A stretch of 64,000 nucleotides of DNA from Maribacter sp. MMG018 (GTDB lineage Bacteria; Bacteroidota; Bacteroidia; Flavobacteriales; Flavobacteriaceae), in NCBI RefSeq assembly GCF_018100785.1, contig NZ_JAGJEC010000001.1, positions 1,240,001 through 1,304,000 on the forward strand. Reading direction: 5' to 3'. Below, in pieces: positions 1 to 8,757 of the stretch. The notes beneath the pieces were generated by a model. It saw only the letters and a program-made list of their open reading frames with translations. It was not told where the DNA came from and ran no database searches. Each line of letters starts with the position of its first letter. Position 1 is the first letter of the stretch. Position numbers and translations under genes: made by a program.

Positions 1-120
1 AAACGGTTTTATATGCAGAACCCCATCATTCAGTTCTTTAAGTTTATTTGGTTGAGCCTTAAAATTTTGGTGATCGTGGCCGGAGGGCATGGGGGCACCA
101 GAAACGTAAACGGACAGTGA
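1..120 (+). CDS. small hydrophobic peptide or C-terminal end of a gene
   Basis: The frame is open from the window edge to a TGA at 118-120. It could be the end of a longer gene, or a 35-residue peptide starting at the ATG at 13. The visible residues form one hydrophobic segment (FIWLSLKILVIVAGG) followed by a short polar tail GHGGTRNVNGQ. Its stop codon overlaps the ATG of the next gene as TGATG, which is a translational-coupling arrangement and the best reason to believe it is translated. Function unknown. The left boundary cannot be decided from this window. Confidence 0.4.
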   Translation, partial: KRFYMQNPIIQFFKFIWLSLKILVIVAGGHGGTRNVNGQ

Positions 121-311
121 TGGCAAAAACAATATTGATAACGATTGCCGGTACGCTGATCGGTGGGGTGGCAGGCTATCTCTATTATGCGGAAATAGGT
201 TGTTTGAGCGGTACATGCCCCATTACCTCAAAACCCCTGAACAGTACTTTGTATGGTGGGGTCGTAGGTGGTTTGTTGTTTCATACGTTTGTAAAACAAA
301 AGAAAAAGTAA
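120..311 (+). CDS. DUF6132-like small membrane protein
   Basis: A 63-residue protein with a hydrophobic N-terminal helix containing glycine repeats, a central motif CLSGTCPITSKP, and a second short hydrophobic stretch before a basic tail. The two cysteines in CxxxxC followed by PITS are typical of the DUF6132 family, small membrane proteins of Bacteroidota that often lie near rhodanese, thioredoxin or efflux genes. I chose the ATG at 120, which overlaps the preceding TGA; a GTG at 117 in the same frame is possible. A good terminator follows at 346-378, so it is probably transcribed apart from the efflux operon. The molecular function is not known. Confidence 0.75.
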   Translation: MAKTILITIAGTLIGGVAGYLYYAEIGCLSGTCPITSKPLNSTLYGGVVGGLLFHTFVKQKKK

Positions 312-345
312 ACGCTTATAGTTCCATTTTATTTAGTTGGTTTGT

Positions 346-378
346 AAAAGGCACTTCTGTGGTTGGAAGTGCCTTTTT
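346..378 (+). terminator. intrinsic terminator after the DUF6132-like gene
   Basis: An eight-base stem GGCACTTC/GAAGTGCC with an eight-base loop, extended by A/T pairs and followed by a T tract. The element TTTAGTTGGTT lies eight bases upstream at 332-342, as it also does before the terminator at 40187. Confidence 0.85.
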
Positions 379-429
379 GTTTCTTGTTTGTCTGTAACAT
401 TGGTTACTGTGTAGGCCGTTTTCAGAATC

Positions 430-437
430 TAACTTTG
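430..437 (+). promoter_or_regulatory. possible -7 element for the efflux operon
   Basis: TAACTTTG matches the Bacteroidetes -7 consensus TAnnTTTG. No TTG lies at the usual 17-23 bp upstream; the nearest is 27 bp away. If used, transcription would begin only a few bases before the tolC start, giving a nearly leaderless mRNA. Confidence 0.35.
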
Positions 438-447
438 TGGCAAATAA

Positions 448-1758
448 ATGAATGCGATGAAGTATAAGTTAATAGGTCTATTGTTTTTTATCTTTTATTC
501 GGGGTGGGCCCAGGTGGTGAAACCGATCGGTAAAGAAGAGGTGTTGGCCAAAGTGACAGAAAACAACAACACATTAAAAATTGCCCAACAAGAGGCCCTG
601 GCGGCCAAGGGCGATTACAACCAGACCAATGCGGTGCTCTTACCTAATATTAGTGTTTCCCATACGGGTATTGCCACTACCAACCCCTTAATGGCCTTTG
701 GTTCTAAATTGAACCAAGAAATTTTAACGGCGGCCGATTTTAACCCGGATCTTTTGAACGATCCCCGTCAGATCGAGGATTATGCCACCCGTGTTGAGGT
801 GCAACAACCCTTGTTGAATTTCGACGGTATTTTTCAACGTAAGGCGGCCAAGGCAAAATGGACGGCTACCGAACTACAGTCGGAACGTATGCAAGATTAC
901 TTGGTCTTGGAAGTGGAAAAAGCCTATATGCAATTGCAACTCGCCTATAAAACGGTAGAGGTGTTGGAGAAGGCCCTGGAAACGGCCCAAGAAAACAAGC
1001 GTATCGCCGATAACAGCTATGCACAGGGCTACCTGCAAAAATCGGATGTGCTGGCCGTACAAGTACGGGTTACCGAGATAGAGAACCAATTGCAATATGC
1101 CAAAAGCAATGTGCTGAACGCCAGTAACTATTTATCCGTATTAATGAACGATGATACCAACGGGGTGTTGAAGCCTACCGATTCCTTGGTTGTTTTTCAG
1201 GAAACGATACCCGAGGTAGACCTGTCGGAAAACAGAAAGGATATCAGGGCCATGAACGCCGCTACCGAAGCGTACCGGCAAATGCACAAAGCGGACCAAA
1301 TGGCTTTTCTGCCTAGGTTGAACGCCTTTGGTACCTACGAACTTCACGACGATAAGGCTTTTCAGGGCGATGCTAACGGATACCTCTTTGGTGCGGAACT
1401 GAAATGGAACCTTTTTGAGGGTAGCAAGCGTTTCGGAAAATCGCAAAAGAGCAAGGCGGAGTATAACAAGTCGAAACTGGAACTGGCCCAATACAAGTCG
1501 GAAAGCGAATTGGAGCTGAACAAGGCGAAACGGGGCTTGCAAGATGCCAAGAACAAACTGAAGCTTACCGAACTGGCCCTGCAGCAATCGCAAGAGTCGT
1601 TGCGTATTCGTACCAACAGGTTCGGGCAAGGTTTGGAAAAGACGACCGACCTGCTGATGGCCGAGACACAGTTCTCTCAAAAGCAACTGGAATATTACGC
1701 AACTATTTTTCAATACAACTACGCCTTGGCCTATGTTCAATTTTTAACGAAGGAATAA
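448..1758 (+). CDS. TolC-family outer membrane efflux protein
   Basis: 436 residues with a signal peptide ending near GWAQ, followed by the duplicated long-helix pattern of outer membrane efflux proteins (OEP repeats): heptad-rich segments around residues 150-230 and 340-420. It would form the trimeric outer membrane channel of the tripartite pump encoded by the next two genes. An ATG at 457 gives a more compact signal peptide (MKYKLIG) and is an alternative start. The length is normal for the family. The following gene starts 88 bp downstream on the same strand, with no terminator between. This operon is visibly richer in G+C than the lipoprotein genes that follow. Confidence 0.92.
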   Translation: MNAMKYKLIGLLFFIFYSGWAQVVKPIGKEEVLAKVTENNNTLKIAQQEALAAKGDYNQTNAVLLPNISVSHTGIATTNPLMAFGSKLNQEILTAADFNPDLLNDPRQIEDYATRVEVQQPLLNFDGIFQRKAAKAKWTATELQSERMQDYLVLEVEKAYMQLQLAYKTVEVLEKALETAQENKRIADNSYAQGYLQKSDVLAVQVRVTEIENQLQYAKSNVLNASNYLSVLMNDDTNGVLKPTDSLVVFQETIPEVDLSENRKDIRAMNAATEAYRQMHKADQMAFLPRLNAFGTYELHDDKAFQGDANGYLFGAELKWNLFEGSKRFGKSQKSKAEYNKSKLELAQYKSESELELNKAKRGLQDAKNKLKLTELALQQSQESLRIRTNRFGQGLEKTTDLLMAETQFSQKQLEYYATIFQYNYALAYVQFLTKE

Positions 1759-1846
1759 AAGGTTTACGGCAACAGAAAAAAGGTTCAATTATAAATAACA
1801 ATCAGCCTTACGTAGAAACGGAAGGGACAAATAAAAAACGTTACAC

Positions 1847-2929
1847 ATGAAAAACAGAAAATATATACTCGCGGCGACCATTGGGGCAACCCTGTTTTTG
1901 GCCAGTTGTGGCAGTGAAGATAAAAAACCGATGGCCGACAATTCTCCGGCGGTCGCAGTGGAGGTACAAACCGTTGCCGAAGGTAACGACAATGCCTTTT
2001 TAACGGCCAGCGGAAAGGTAGAGGCGGCCAAGAGTGCCAACATAAGTACCCGTATGATGGGGTATGTGGACAAGATTTATGTAAAAGTGGGCGATAAGGT
2101 GCGCAAAGGGCAATTGTTGCTCAGCGTGAACAACGCCGATGTTTCGGCCAAGCTGGCACAGGTAAACGCAGGTATCGCGGAAGCGGAGGCGGCCTTTGCC
2201 AATGCCGAGAAAGACTACAATCGGTTTACGGCCCTGTTTAATGAAAACAGTGCCTCGCAAAAAGAGCTGGACGATATTACGGCCAATTACAACATGGCCA
2301 AGGCACGATTGGAAAGTGCCAAGCAAATGAAGAACGAGGTAAACGCCCAAATGGGCTACGCCAATATGCGCGCTCCCTTTAACGGGGTGGTGACCAATAA
2401 ATTTATAAGTGCCGGTGATATGGCCAACCCGGGCATGCCCCTGTTGGAAGTGGAATCGCCGGGACAATACCAAGTATTGGCCATGGTACCCGAATCGGAG
2501 ATTATGCAGATCAAGCCAAATACAGAGGTAAGCGTGCAGATAAAGGCTTTGGACAGGCAAGTAAAGGGTACCGTTACAGAGGTAAGTACTTCTTCTAAGA
2601 ATACGGGAGGACAGTACTTGGTGAAAGTGGTCTTGAACAAGACCGATGCCCCCATATTGTCAGGTATGTATGCCACGGTGCAGTTTCCCGTTGCGCCACA
2701 GACCCAAAGTGCCGCGGTAATGATACCGGTAGAGGCCGTTGTGCACAATGGGCAGCTGACCGGGGTGTATACGGTAAGCCAAAACAATACGGCCCTATTG
2801 CGCTGGTTGCGTTTGGGGAGAACCATCGGTGACAAGGTAGAGGTATTGTCGGGCCTTTCCGCAGATGAACAATATATCGTCTCTGCCGAGGGGAAATTGT
2901 TCAACGGAGTAAAAATATCGAAGCAATAA
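1847..2929 (+). CDS. RND efflux periplasmic adaptor subunit (HlyD/MFP family), lipoprotein
   Basis: 360 residues. A lipobox FLAS-C puts the lipid cysteine at residue 21. A barrel-sandwich (lipoyl-like) half follows (GKVEAAKSANISTRM), then a helical hairpin around residues 100-165 containing AEAEAAFANAEKDY and the typical QKELDDITANYNMAKA. The second lipoyl half (RAPFNGVVT) and beta-barrel domains follow. It bridges the inner membrane permease and TolC in the periplasm, anchored by its lipid. It sits between the channel and permease genes of the same operon. The transported substrate cannot be told from sequence. Confidence 0.93.
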   Translation: MKNRKYILAATIGATLFLASCGSEDKKPMADNSPAVAVEVQTVAEGNDNAFLTASGKVEAAKSANISTRMMGYVDKIYVKVGDKVRKGQLLLSVNNADVSAKLAQVNAGIAEAEAAFANAEKDYNRFTALFNENSASQKELDDITANYNMAKARLESAKQMKNEVNAQMGYANMRAPFNGVVTNKFISAGDMANPGMPLLEVESPGQYQVLAMVPESEIMQIKPNTEVSVQIKALDRQVKGTVTEVSTSSKNTGGQYLVKVVLNKTDAPILSGMYATVQFPVAPQTQSAAVMIPVEAVVHNGQLTGVYTVSQNNTALLRWLRLGRTIGDKVEVLSGLSADEQYIVSAEGKLFNGVKISKQ

Positions 2930-2965
2930 ACGAGTAGCGTTAGGGATTGCAACGGATACCCCACA

Positions 2966-2996
2966 GTGTTTTTGATCGGTCTATGATCAAGAACAC
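2966..2996 (+). other. perfect stem-loop between adaptor and permease genes
   Basis: Twelve base pairs (one G-U) flank a seven-base loop: outer GTGTT pairs with AACAC and inner GATC with GATC. No T tract follows, so it is not an ordinary terminator. In an operon this may act as an mRNA processing or stability element that sets the ratio of adaptor to permease. Confidence 0.6.
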
Positions 2997-3049
2997 GAGG
3001 AGTAGGAGAGAAAAGCCCGCCCGAACGCCCAAACAAAATACTAGAAAGA

Positions 3050-6000
3050 ATGAAGGAAGGTTTAGCTGGCAAGATTGCCAAAATGTTTATAGGTAGCAAG
3101 TTAACGGTGCTGCTGATGATCGTTTTTATGGTCATTGGGGTGTACAGCTCGTTTTTGATCCCTAGGGAGGAGGAGCCCCAGATAGACGTGCCGATGGCCG
3201 ATATTTTTGTGGGCTACCCAGGTGCGAGTCCCACCGAGGTGGAATCGCGGGTAATCAAACCCTTGGAGAAACTGATATCGAACATAAAAGGGGTGGAGTA
3301 CGTGTATTCTACCTCGATGAAGGAACAGGGGATGGTGATCGTACAGTTTTACGTGGGCGAGGATATTGAACGCTCGTTCGTAAAACTCTATAACGAGATC
3401 AACAAACATATGGATATTATGCCCCAGGGCGTAACCTTTCCCTTGGTAAAAACGCGGGCCATTGACGATGTGCCCATGTTGGGACTTACCCTGTGGAGCG
3501 AAAATTACGACGGTTACCAACTTAGCCAAATGGCACAGGAACTGGAGAGCGAGATCAAGAAGGTGAACGATGTGGCCATTACCCATAAGATCGGGAACCA
3601 AGACCGACAGTTGCGGGTGGTTTTGGACAAGGACAAATTGGCCGCCAGTGGATTGGATTTTTTAACGGTCTCGGAAATGATCAAGGCGAACAACGCCCAG
3701 TTGAGCTCCGGTAGTTTTGATAAGAACGATACAGAGTTTTTGGTAAATACCGGCAATTTTTTGGCGTCGGTGGACGATGTGGAAAACTTGGTGGTGGGCG
3801 TGCAACAGAACCGCCCCATTTACCTAAAACAGATTGCCAGCATTATCGACGGCCCAGAGGTGCCACAGAGTTACGTGTCCCTCGGTTTTGGACAGGGGAG
3901 CGAAAAAGTGTCCGACTATAGGTCGGAATACCCTGCGGTAACGATTTCGGTAGCGAAAAGGAAGGGTGCCGATGCGATGAAGATCGCCGATATCGTAATC
4001 GATAAGGTAGACCATTTGCGCACTACCTTGATCCCCGATGACGTACATGTGGAAATTACCAGAAACTACGGGGAAACGGCTTCCCATAAGGTGTCGGAAC
4101 TGTTGTTGCACCTTATAGGTTCTATCATTGCCGTTACCATTGTGGTGATGCTCGCCATGGGATGGCGCGGTGGTCTGGTGGTATTTTTATCGGTTCCGAT
4201 AACCTTTGCCCTGACGCTGTTGAGCTATTACATGCTGGACTATACCTTGAACCGGATCACGCTTTTTGCCCTGGTCTTTGTTACGGGTATCGTGGTGGAC
4301 GATTCGATCATCATCGCCGAGAACATGCACCGGCATTTTAAGATGAAACGACTGCCTTTTAAACAGGCGGCATTATACGCCATTAACGAGGTGGGGAACC
4401 CTACCATTTTGGCAACGTTTACCGTAATCGCCTCGGTATTGCCCATGGCCTTCGTGTCGGGATTAATGGGACCTTATATGGCACCGATGCCCATTGGGGC
4501 CTCTATCGCCATGATCCTATCGTTGTTCGTGGCCTTGACCATTACCCCGTATTTGGGCTATGTGTTCTTACGTGAAAAGGACAAGAAGAAAGGTGCGGAG
4601 GAGAAAAAGGAGAAGCCCCTGGAAGATACGGTCATATACAGGGTGTACCAAAAATTTGAACGCCCCTTGATCGAGAGCAAGGCAAAACGTTGGTTGTTCT
4701 TAGGTTTGACCTTCTTATTGCTCATGGGATCCATGGTCTTGTTCTTTACCAAATCGGTGGCCGTAAAAATGTTGCCCTTTGATAACAAGAACGAATTTCA
4801 GGTAGTGATCGATATGCCCGAGGGTACCACCCTGGAGCGTACGGGAGTGGTGGCACGTGAGATCGGACAGTATTTGGCCACCCGCCCCGAGGTAGTGACC
4901 TACCAGAATTATATAGGTACCTCGGCACCGATAACCTTTAACGGTCTGGTACGCCATTACGACCTTCGCGGAGGTAGCAATATGGCCGATATTCAGGTAA
5001 ACCTGATCGACAAGGGCGAACGTTCGGCCCAGAGTCACGATATCGCAAAATTACTGCGCCCCGATATTCAAAAGATAGCGGCCAAGTACAATGCCAATGT
5101 AAAGTTGGTGGAAGTACCGCCCGGACCCCCAGTACTCTCTACGATCGTAGCCGAGGTCTACGGACCGGATTACGAGGAGCAGATGCAGATCGCGGACAAC
5201 GTACAGCACATATTGAAAAATACCGAAGATGTAGTGGATGTCGATTGGATGGTAGAGGCCGATCAGACCGAATACCGATTTAATATTGACAAGGAAAAGG
5301 CCATGCTCTACGGGGTGGCACCACAACAGATCGCCTATACCATGAACATGGCATTGTCGAACAGGGCCATTACCAATCTGTACGACGAGGATGCCAGCAA
5401 TCAGGTGGGTGTGGTGCTCGCCTTGGACGAAAAGGAAAAATCGACCGTTACCGATATTTCACAGTTAAAGGTCGCCTCTAAACATGGCAACATGGTGCCC
5501 ATAGCCGATTTGGTGGATATTGAGGAAACTACGAGTGCCAAGAGCATTTACCGTAAGAACCAGAAACGTGTGGTGTATGTACTGGCCGATATGGCCGGCG
5601 ATTTGGAGAGTCCTGCCTACGCCATTTTGGGAATGGAGGAAAAGTTGAAGGAAATTCCCTTGCCAGAAGGGTATACGATCAGCGAGACCTATTTGAGCCA
5701 ACCCGAATTTGAGGACGACTATACCGTGAAGTGGGACGGCGAATGGCAAATTACCCTAGAGGTGTTCCGCGATTTGGGAATCGCCTTCTTAGGGGCCATA
5801 ATCTTGATCTATATATTGATCGTAGGATGGTTCCAGAACTTTAAGGCCCCCGTGGTCATGATGGTGGCCATACCGCTGTCATTGATCGGTATTGTTTTGG
5901 GGCACTGGATCATGGGTGCTTTCTTTACCGCTACCTCTTTTATCGGTATGATCGCCTTGGCAGGTATTATGGTGCGTAACTCGGTATTGCTTATCGACTT

Positions 6001-6286
6001 TATAAACCTGCGTTTGGCGGAAGGTGTTCCTTTAAAACAAGCGGCGATAGAGGCCGGTGCCGTACGTACCACCCCTATTTTATTGACCGCCGGAACCGTG
6101 GTGATCGGCGCTTTTGTGATCTTGTTCGACCCCATTTTTCAAGGTCTGGCGATTTCGTTGATGGGCGGTACCATCGTATCTACCGTACTCACCTTGTTGG
6201 TAGTGCCCTTGGTATATTTTATGATAGAGCGCAAGAACTATCCCGAAAAGGGAAGTGAGGAAATAGCAAGTAAGATCGAAGACTAA
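3050..6286 (+). CDS. efflux RND transporter permease subunit (AcrB/HAE-like)
   Basis: 1078 residues, normal for the inner membrane proton-driven RND pump. An N-terminal transmembrane helix (VLLMIVFMVIGVYSSFLIP) is followed by the first porter domain. The TM2-TM6 block follows, with the TM4 motif GIVVDDSIIIAEN near residues 415-428, whose paired aspartates form the proton relay. A second porter domain and a C-terminal TM block with GIMVRNSVLLIDFINLR complete it. The VDD signature resembles hydrophobe/amphiphile pumps more than heavy-metal pumps. It is the third gene of the operon. The next two small genes follow at 11 and 18 bp, so they are probably made together with it. Confidence 0.95.
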   Translation: MKEGLAGKIAKMFIGSKLTVLLMIVFMVIGVYSSFLIPREEEPQIDVPMADIFVGYPGASPTEVESRVIKPLEKLISNIKGVEYVYSTSMKEQGMVIVQFYVGEDIERSFVKLYNEINKHMDIMPQGVTFPLVKTRAIDDVPMLGLTLWSENYDGYQLSQMAQELESEIKKVNDVAITHKIGNQDRQLRVVLDKDKLAASGLDFLTVSEMIKANNAQLSSGSFDKNDTEFLVNTGNFLASVDDVENLVVGVQQNRPIYLKQIASIIDGPEVPQSYVSLGFGQGSEKVSDYRSEYPAVTISVAKRKGADAMKIADIVIDKVDHLRTTLIPDDVHVEITRNYGETASHKVSELLLHLIGSIIAVTIVVMLAMGWRGGLVVFLSVPITFALTLLSYYMLDYTLNRITLFALVFVTGIVVDDSIIIAENMHRHFKMKRLPFKQAALYAINEVGNPTILATFTVIASVLPMAFVSGLMGPYMAPMPIGASIAMILSLFVALTITPYLGYVFLREKDKKKGAEEKKEKPLEDTVIYRVYQKFERPLIESKAKRWLFLGLTFLLLMGSMVLFFTKSVAVKMLPFDNKNEFQVVIDMPEGTTLERTGVVAREIGQYLATRPEVVTYQNYIGTSAPITFNGLVRHYDLRGGSNMADIQVNLIDKGERSAQSHDIAKLLRPDIQKIAAKYNANVKLVEVPPGPPVLSTIVAEVYGPDYEEQMQIADNVQHILKNTEDVVDVDWMVEADQTEYRFNIDKEKAMLYGVAPQQIAYTMNMALSNRAITNLYDEDASNQVGVVLALDEKEKSTVTDISQLKVASKHGNMVPIADLVDIEETTSAKSIYRKNQKRVVYVLADMAGDLESPAYAILGMEEKLKEIPLPEGYTISETYLSQPEFEDDYTVKWDGEWQITLEVFRDLGIAFLGAIILIYILIVGWFQNFKAPVVMMVAIPLSLIGIVLGHWIMGAFFTATSFIGMIALAGIMVRNSVLLIDFINLRLAEGVPLKQAAIEAGAVRTTPILLTAGTVVIGAFVILFDPIFQGLAISLMGGTIVSTVLTLLVVPLVYFMIERKNYPEKGSEEIASKIED

Positions 6287-6297
6287 AAAAAGAAAAA

Positions 6298-6603
6298 ATG
6301 AAACTACTGATAGTAACCGTTGTGGAGGAATACGAAAAGGAGATCCTACGCCTCTTTAAAAAGGCGAATATCGAGAGCTATAGCGGCTCTGACATAGATG
6401 GGTATAAAAATGCGGCCTCTATGCTACGTACCGCAAGCTGGTTTCCCAGTGAAAAAGGAGGTGTGGAGTCGAGCATGTTCTTCTCCTTTACCGAAGAAGA
6501 TAAGATCGATGCCCTGTTCACACTGATCAAGAAATTTAACGAAGAACTGGAAACCAACAACCCTATTAAGGCGGTGGTGGTTCCTATTGAAAAATCTATT
6601 TAA
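6298..6603 (+). CDS. PII-like ferredoxin-fold small protein of an efflux operon
   Basis: A 101-residue soluble protein with an alternating beta-alpha-beta pattern (MKLLIVTVVEEYEKEILRLF at the start, IKAVVVPIEKS at the end). This recalls PII/CutA/DUF3240-type small trimeric proteins found behind RND efflux genes. No signal peptide is present, so it is cytoplasmic. It begins 11 bp after the permease stop, behind an A-rich stretch that serves as the ribosome site. It may sense a ligand or modulate the pump; this is inferred from position only. The family assignment is by general fold pattern, not by a clear motif. Confidence 0.6.
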   Translation: MKLLIVTVVEEYEKEILRLFKKANIESYSGSDIDGYKNAASMLRTASWFPSEKGGVESSMFFSFTEEDKIDALFTLIKKFNEELETNNPIKAVVVPIEKSI

Positions 6604-6621
6604 CCATAAAAAAAGAATCAA

Positions 6622-6828
6622 ATGCTGAATACATATTTTAGAGTTATCGTAGGTACATTCATTTTATTGAGTGTGGTATTGGCCGTTTACGTAAATATCA
6701 ACTGGTTGTGGTTTACCGTTTTTATAGGGGTGAACATGATACAATCGGCCTTTACAAAGTGGTGCCTGCTAGAGGTTATACTCATGAAACTGGGCATTAA
6801 AAAAGAAGGAAAGGGTTGTTCGTTATAA
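6622..6828 (+). CDS. DUF2892 (YgaP-type transmembrane) protein
   Basis: 68 residues with two hydrophobic segments (FILLSVVLAVYV and LWFTVFIGVNMIQSAFTKWCLLEVILMKLG). This is the pattern of the DUF2892 domain found alone or fused to rhodanese in YgaP. The conserved N-M-x-Q-x-x-x-T-x-W-C portion and a C-terminal GKGCSL are visible. It is the last gene of the efflux operon, 18 bp after the PII-like gene, and is followed by a palindromic terminator. Its role with the pump is unknown; the cysteines may be functional, since relatives bind sulfur or metals through nearby thiols. Confidence 0.8.
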   Translation: MLNTYFRVIVGTFILLSVVLAVYVNINWLWFTVFIGVNMIQSAFTKWCLLEVILMKLGIKKEGKGCSL

Positions 6829-6857
6829 CCATATAGGAAAACCCGACACATTACACT

Positions 6858-6880
6858 AAGGCCTCATGCATGAGGCCTTT
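6858..6880. terminator. bidirectional terminator
   Basis: A palindromic stem AAGGCCTCA/TGAGGCCTT with a four-base TGCA loop and short A and T flanks on the two sides. It lies between the convergent efflux operon and the repeat lipoprotein gene. Confidence 0.75.
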
Positions 6881-6946
6881 GTTATTTTCTTTCAACAGTA
6901 GTCATAGGATTGTTGGGCCGGTCAGGTTTCTATGATGTTATTTAGA

Positions 6947-8569
6947 TTACTCCAGTTTTACGACCCAGTAATCCCACAGGCCTTTACCCGGGCCACTGAT
7001 ATCTCCGCCAGGACCCGAAACATAGCCCGATACGATGTACCCGTCATTTGTTTGTTGAATAGCGGTCGCATAATCGTTTTCTGGACCTCCCATACTTATT
7101 TCCCAAGACAGCTCACCCTCTGGGGTCAATTTAACGACCCAATAATCTAGAAACCCTCCGTTAGCGGAACCGCTTACATCAAAATCGGTCTCTCCCGCAC
7201 TTCCTGCAACAATATAGCCCCCGTCTGTCGTTTGTTGAATGGAACGTGCACCATCTACCGATGAACTGCCAAGGTTGACTTCCCAAGTGATCTCTCCGGT
7301 CGTATTCAATTTAACGACCCAATAATCCCTATTTCCGTAATTGTCACTTACATCAAAATCTGAGGATTCGGAATATCCGGCCACAACATATCCTTGGTCC
7401 GAGGTTTGGTGAATGTCATAGGCGTAGTCATCCAATGAGCCTCCAAGATGGGTTTCCCATGCCAAGTTTCCCGTGGCATCCAACTTTACGACCCAATAGT
7501 CCCTCTCGCCGTAATTACCTCCTACATCACCATCGGGAGATTCTGAATATCCTGCAACAATATAACCTCCGTCCGATGTTTGCCCTATCGATTTTGCAAT
7601 GTCGAACTCGCTGCCTCCAAGGGTTGTTTCCCACACCAAGGCTCCGTTACCATCCAGTTTTAATATCCAATAATCCAATCCTCCATTATTATCTTCTACA
7701 TCACCATCTGAAGAGCCCGTGAAACCGGCAACGATGTATCCGCCATCTACAGTTTGCTCAACGGCATTGGCTTCGTCACCGGATCCGCCACCGTAATTGG
7801 TTTCCCAAACCAAATTTCCAGATCCATCAAGTTTAACGATCCAAACATCGGCAGCGGAGGTGTCTCCACTAATATCCTGATCATTGGAGTCGGTCATTCC
7901 TACTACGATATATCCACCATCTGCGGTTTGTTGTATGTCATTTCCGGCCTCGTCACTGGATCCACCAAGGTTGGTTTCCCATACCAAACCTCCTGCATTG
8001 TCCAGTTTTATGATCCAAAAATCACCTCCCAGATAACCTTCTGCATCATTGTTGCCCCCTACATCGCCATCATCCGAATTGGCCGTACCGGCAATAATGT
8101 AGCCGCCATCGACCGTTAGTTGCAGGGAATTGGCGATGTCAATTTTAGACCCTCCAAACGATTTTTCCCAAGCTATGGAGACGTCCTCGGCAATCTCTTC
8201 TTCATCTTCTTCCGTTGTAAAATCAAATGTACTTTCAGTGGTGTTCCCATTACCGTCAGAAGTTGTTACCGTACCGTTATAATCGGTTTGGGCGGTTAGG
8301 TTTTCTAAAAGAAATTCGGTGGTCTCCAGATTTGCCTGAACTTCGTTGTCTCCCAGAAATACGGTATAGGTTATTTTGTCCTTGTCGGGGTCTACGGCGG
8401 CATTCCAGGTCAATACTGCGCTATTGGCGGTAATTTGAGTGACTTGCACCGTAAAATTCCCGGGCTTTTCATTTTTTGGTTCGGTACTTCTATTGTCGTC
8501 ATCATTGTTGCACCCAATAACGAGAATGCCAATAAGGGTTAAAACGGATAAAAAAAGTGTCTTTTTCAT
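6947..8569 (-). CDS. surface lipoprotein with FnIII domain and seven internal repeats
   Basis: 540 residues. The signal peptide ends at VIGC with the lipid cysteine at residue 20, followed by NNDDD, an acidic stretch like the Bacteroidota lipoprotein export signal for surface display. Residues about 36-120 resemble a fibronectin type III domain. From about residue 130 there are seven copies of a 50-58 residue unit built on GGSxxDxAxxIxQTxDGGYIVAG, an acidic (S)xDGDV turn and DYWVVKLDxxGxLVWE. The regular unit suggests a beta-propeller or similar solenoid; the acidic loops could bind calcium. There is no T9SS sorting domain at the end. Ligand unknown. Confidence 0.8.
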   Translation of the reverse strand: MKKTLFLSVLTLIGILVIGCNNDDDNRSTEPKNEKPGNFTVQVTQITANSAVLTWNAAVDPDKDKITYTVFLGDNEVQANLETTEFLLENLTAQTDYNGTVTTSDGNGNTTESTFDFTTEEDEEEIAEDVSIAWEKSFGGSKIDIANSLQLTVDGGYIIAGTANSDDGDVGGNNDAEGYLGGDFWIIKLDNAGGLVWETNLGGSSDEAGNDIQQTADGGYIVVGMTDSNDQDISGDTSAADVWIVKLDGSGNLVWETNYGGGSGDEANAVEQTVDGGYIVAGFTGSSDGDVEDNNGGLDYWILKLDGNGALVWETTLGGSEFDIAKSIGQTSDGGYIVAGYSESPDGDVGGNYGERDYWVVKLDATGNLAWETHLGGSLDDYAYDIHQTSDQGYVVAGYSESSDFDVSDNYGNRDYWVVKLNTTGEITWEVNLGSSSVDGARSIQQTTDGGYIVAGSAGETDFDVSGSANGGFLDYWVVKLTPEGELSWEISMGGPENDYATAIQQTNDGYIVSGYVSGPGGDISGPGKGLWDYWVVKLE

Positions 8570-8757
8570 AGTCGATATTTTTTACCCGCAGGTATTTGTT
8601 CGGGGTGTTATAAAAATAGAAATGGGGAATCGTTTTAGTGTCCCGAAAGTTTGGGTTTCAAAGAATCTGGACTTGCTTGGGGAGTAGAGCTTGATTTCCG
8701 GTATGGAAGGTGTCAAAATTTTTTCATAGTGAAAAATGGTCGATGCCGGGGAATAAA

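Noticed and set aside
200-397. 65-codon plus-strand open frame
   Set aside because: Overlaps the DUF6132-like gene in another frame and reads through the terminator stem.
1141-1740. 199-codon minus-strand open frame
   Set aside because: Antisense to tolC, composition repeats Leu/Gln/Phe without family features; the TolC frame explains the region.
2356-3135. 259-codon minus-strand open frame
   Set aside because: Lies across adaptor and permease genes on the other strand, with no signal or motif.
7000-8200. DNA-level repeats as a CRISPR or tandem array
   Set aside because: They are the coding repeats of the seven-repeat lipoprotein; unit lengths vary by codons and there are no unique equal spacers.
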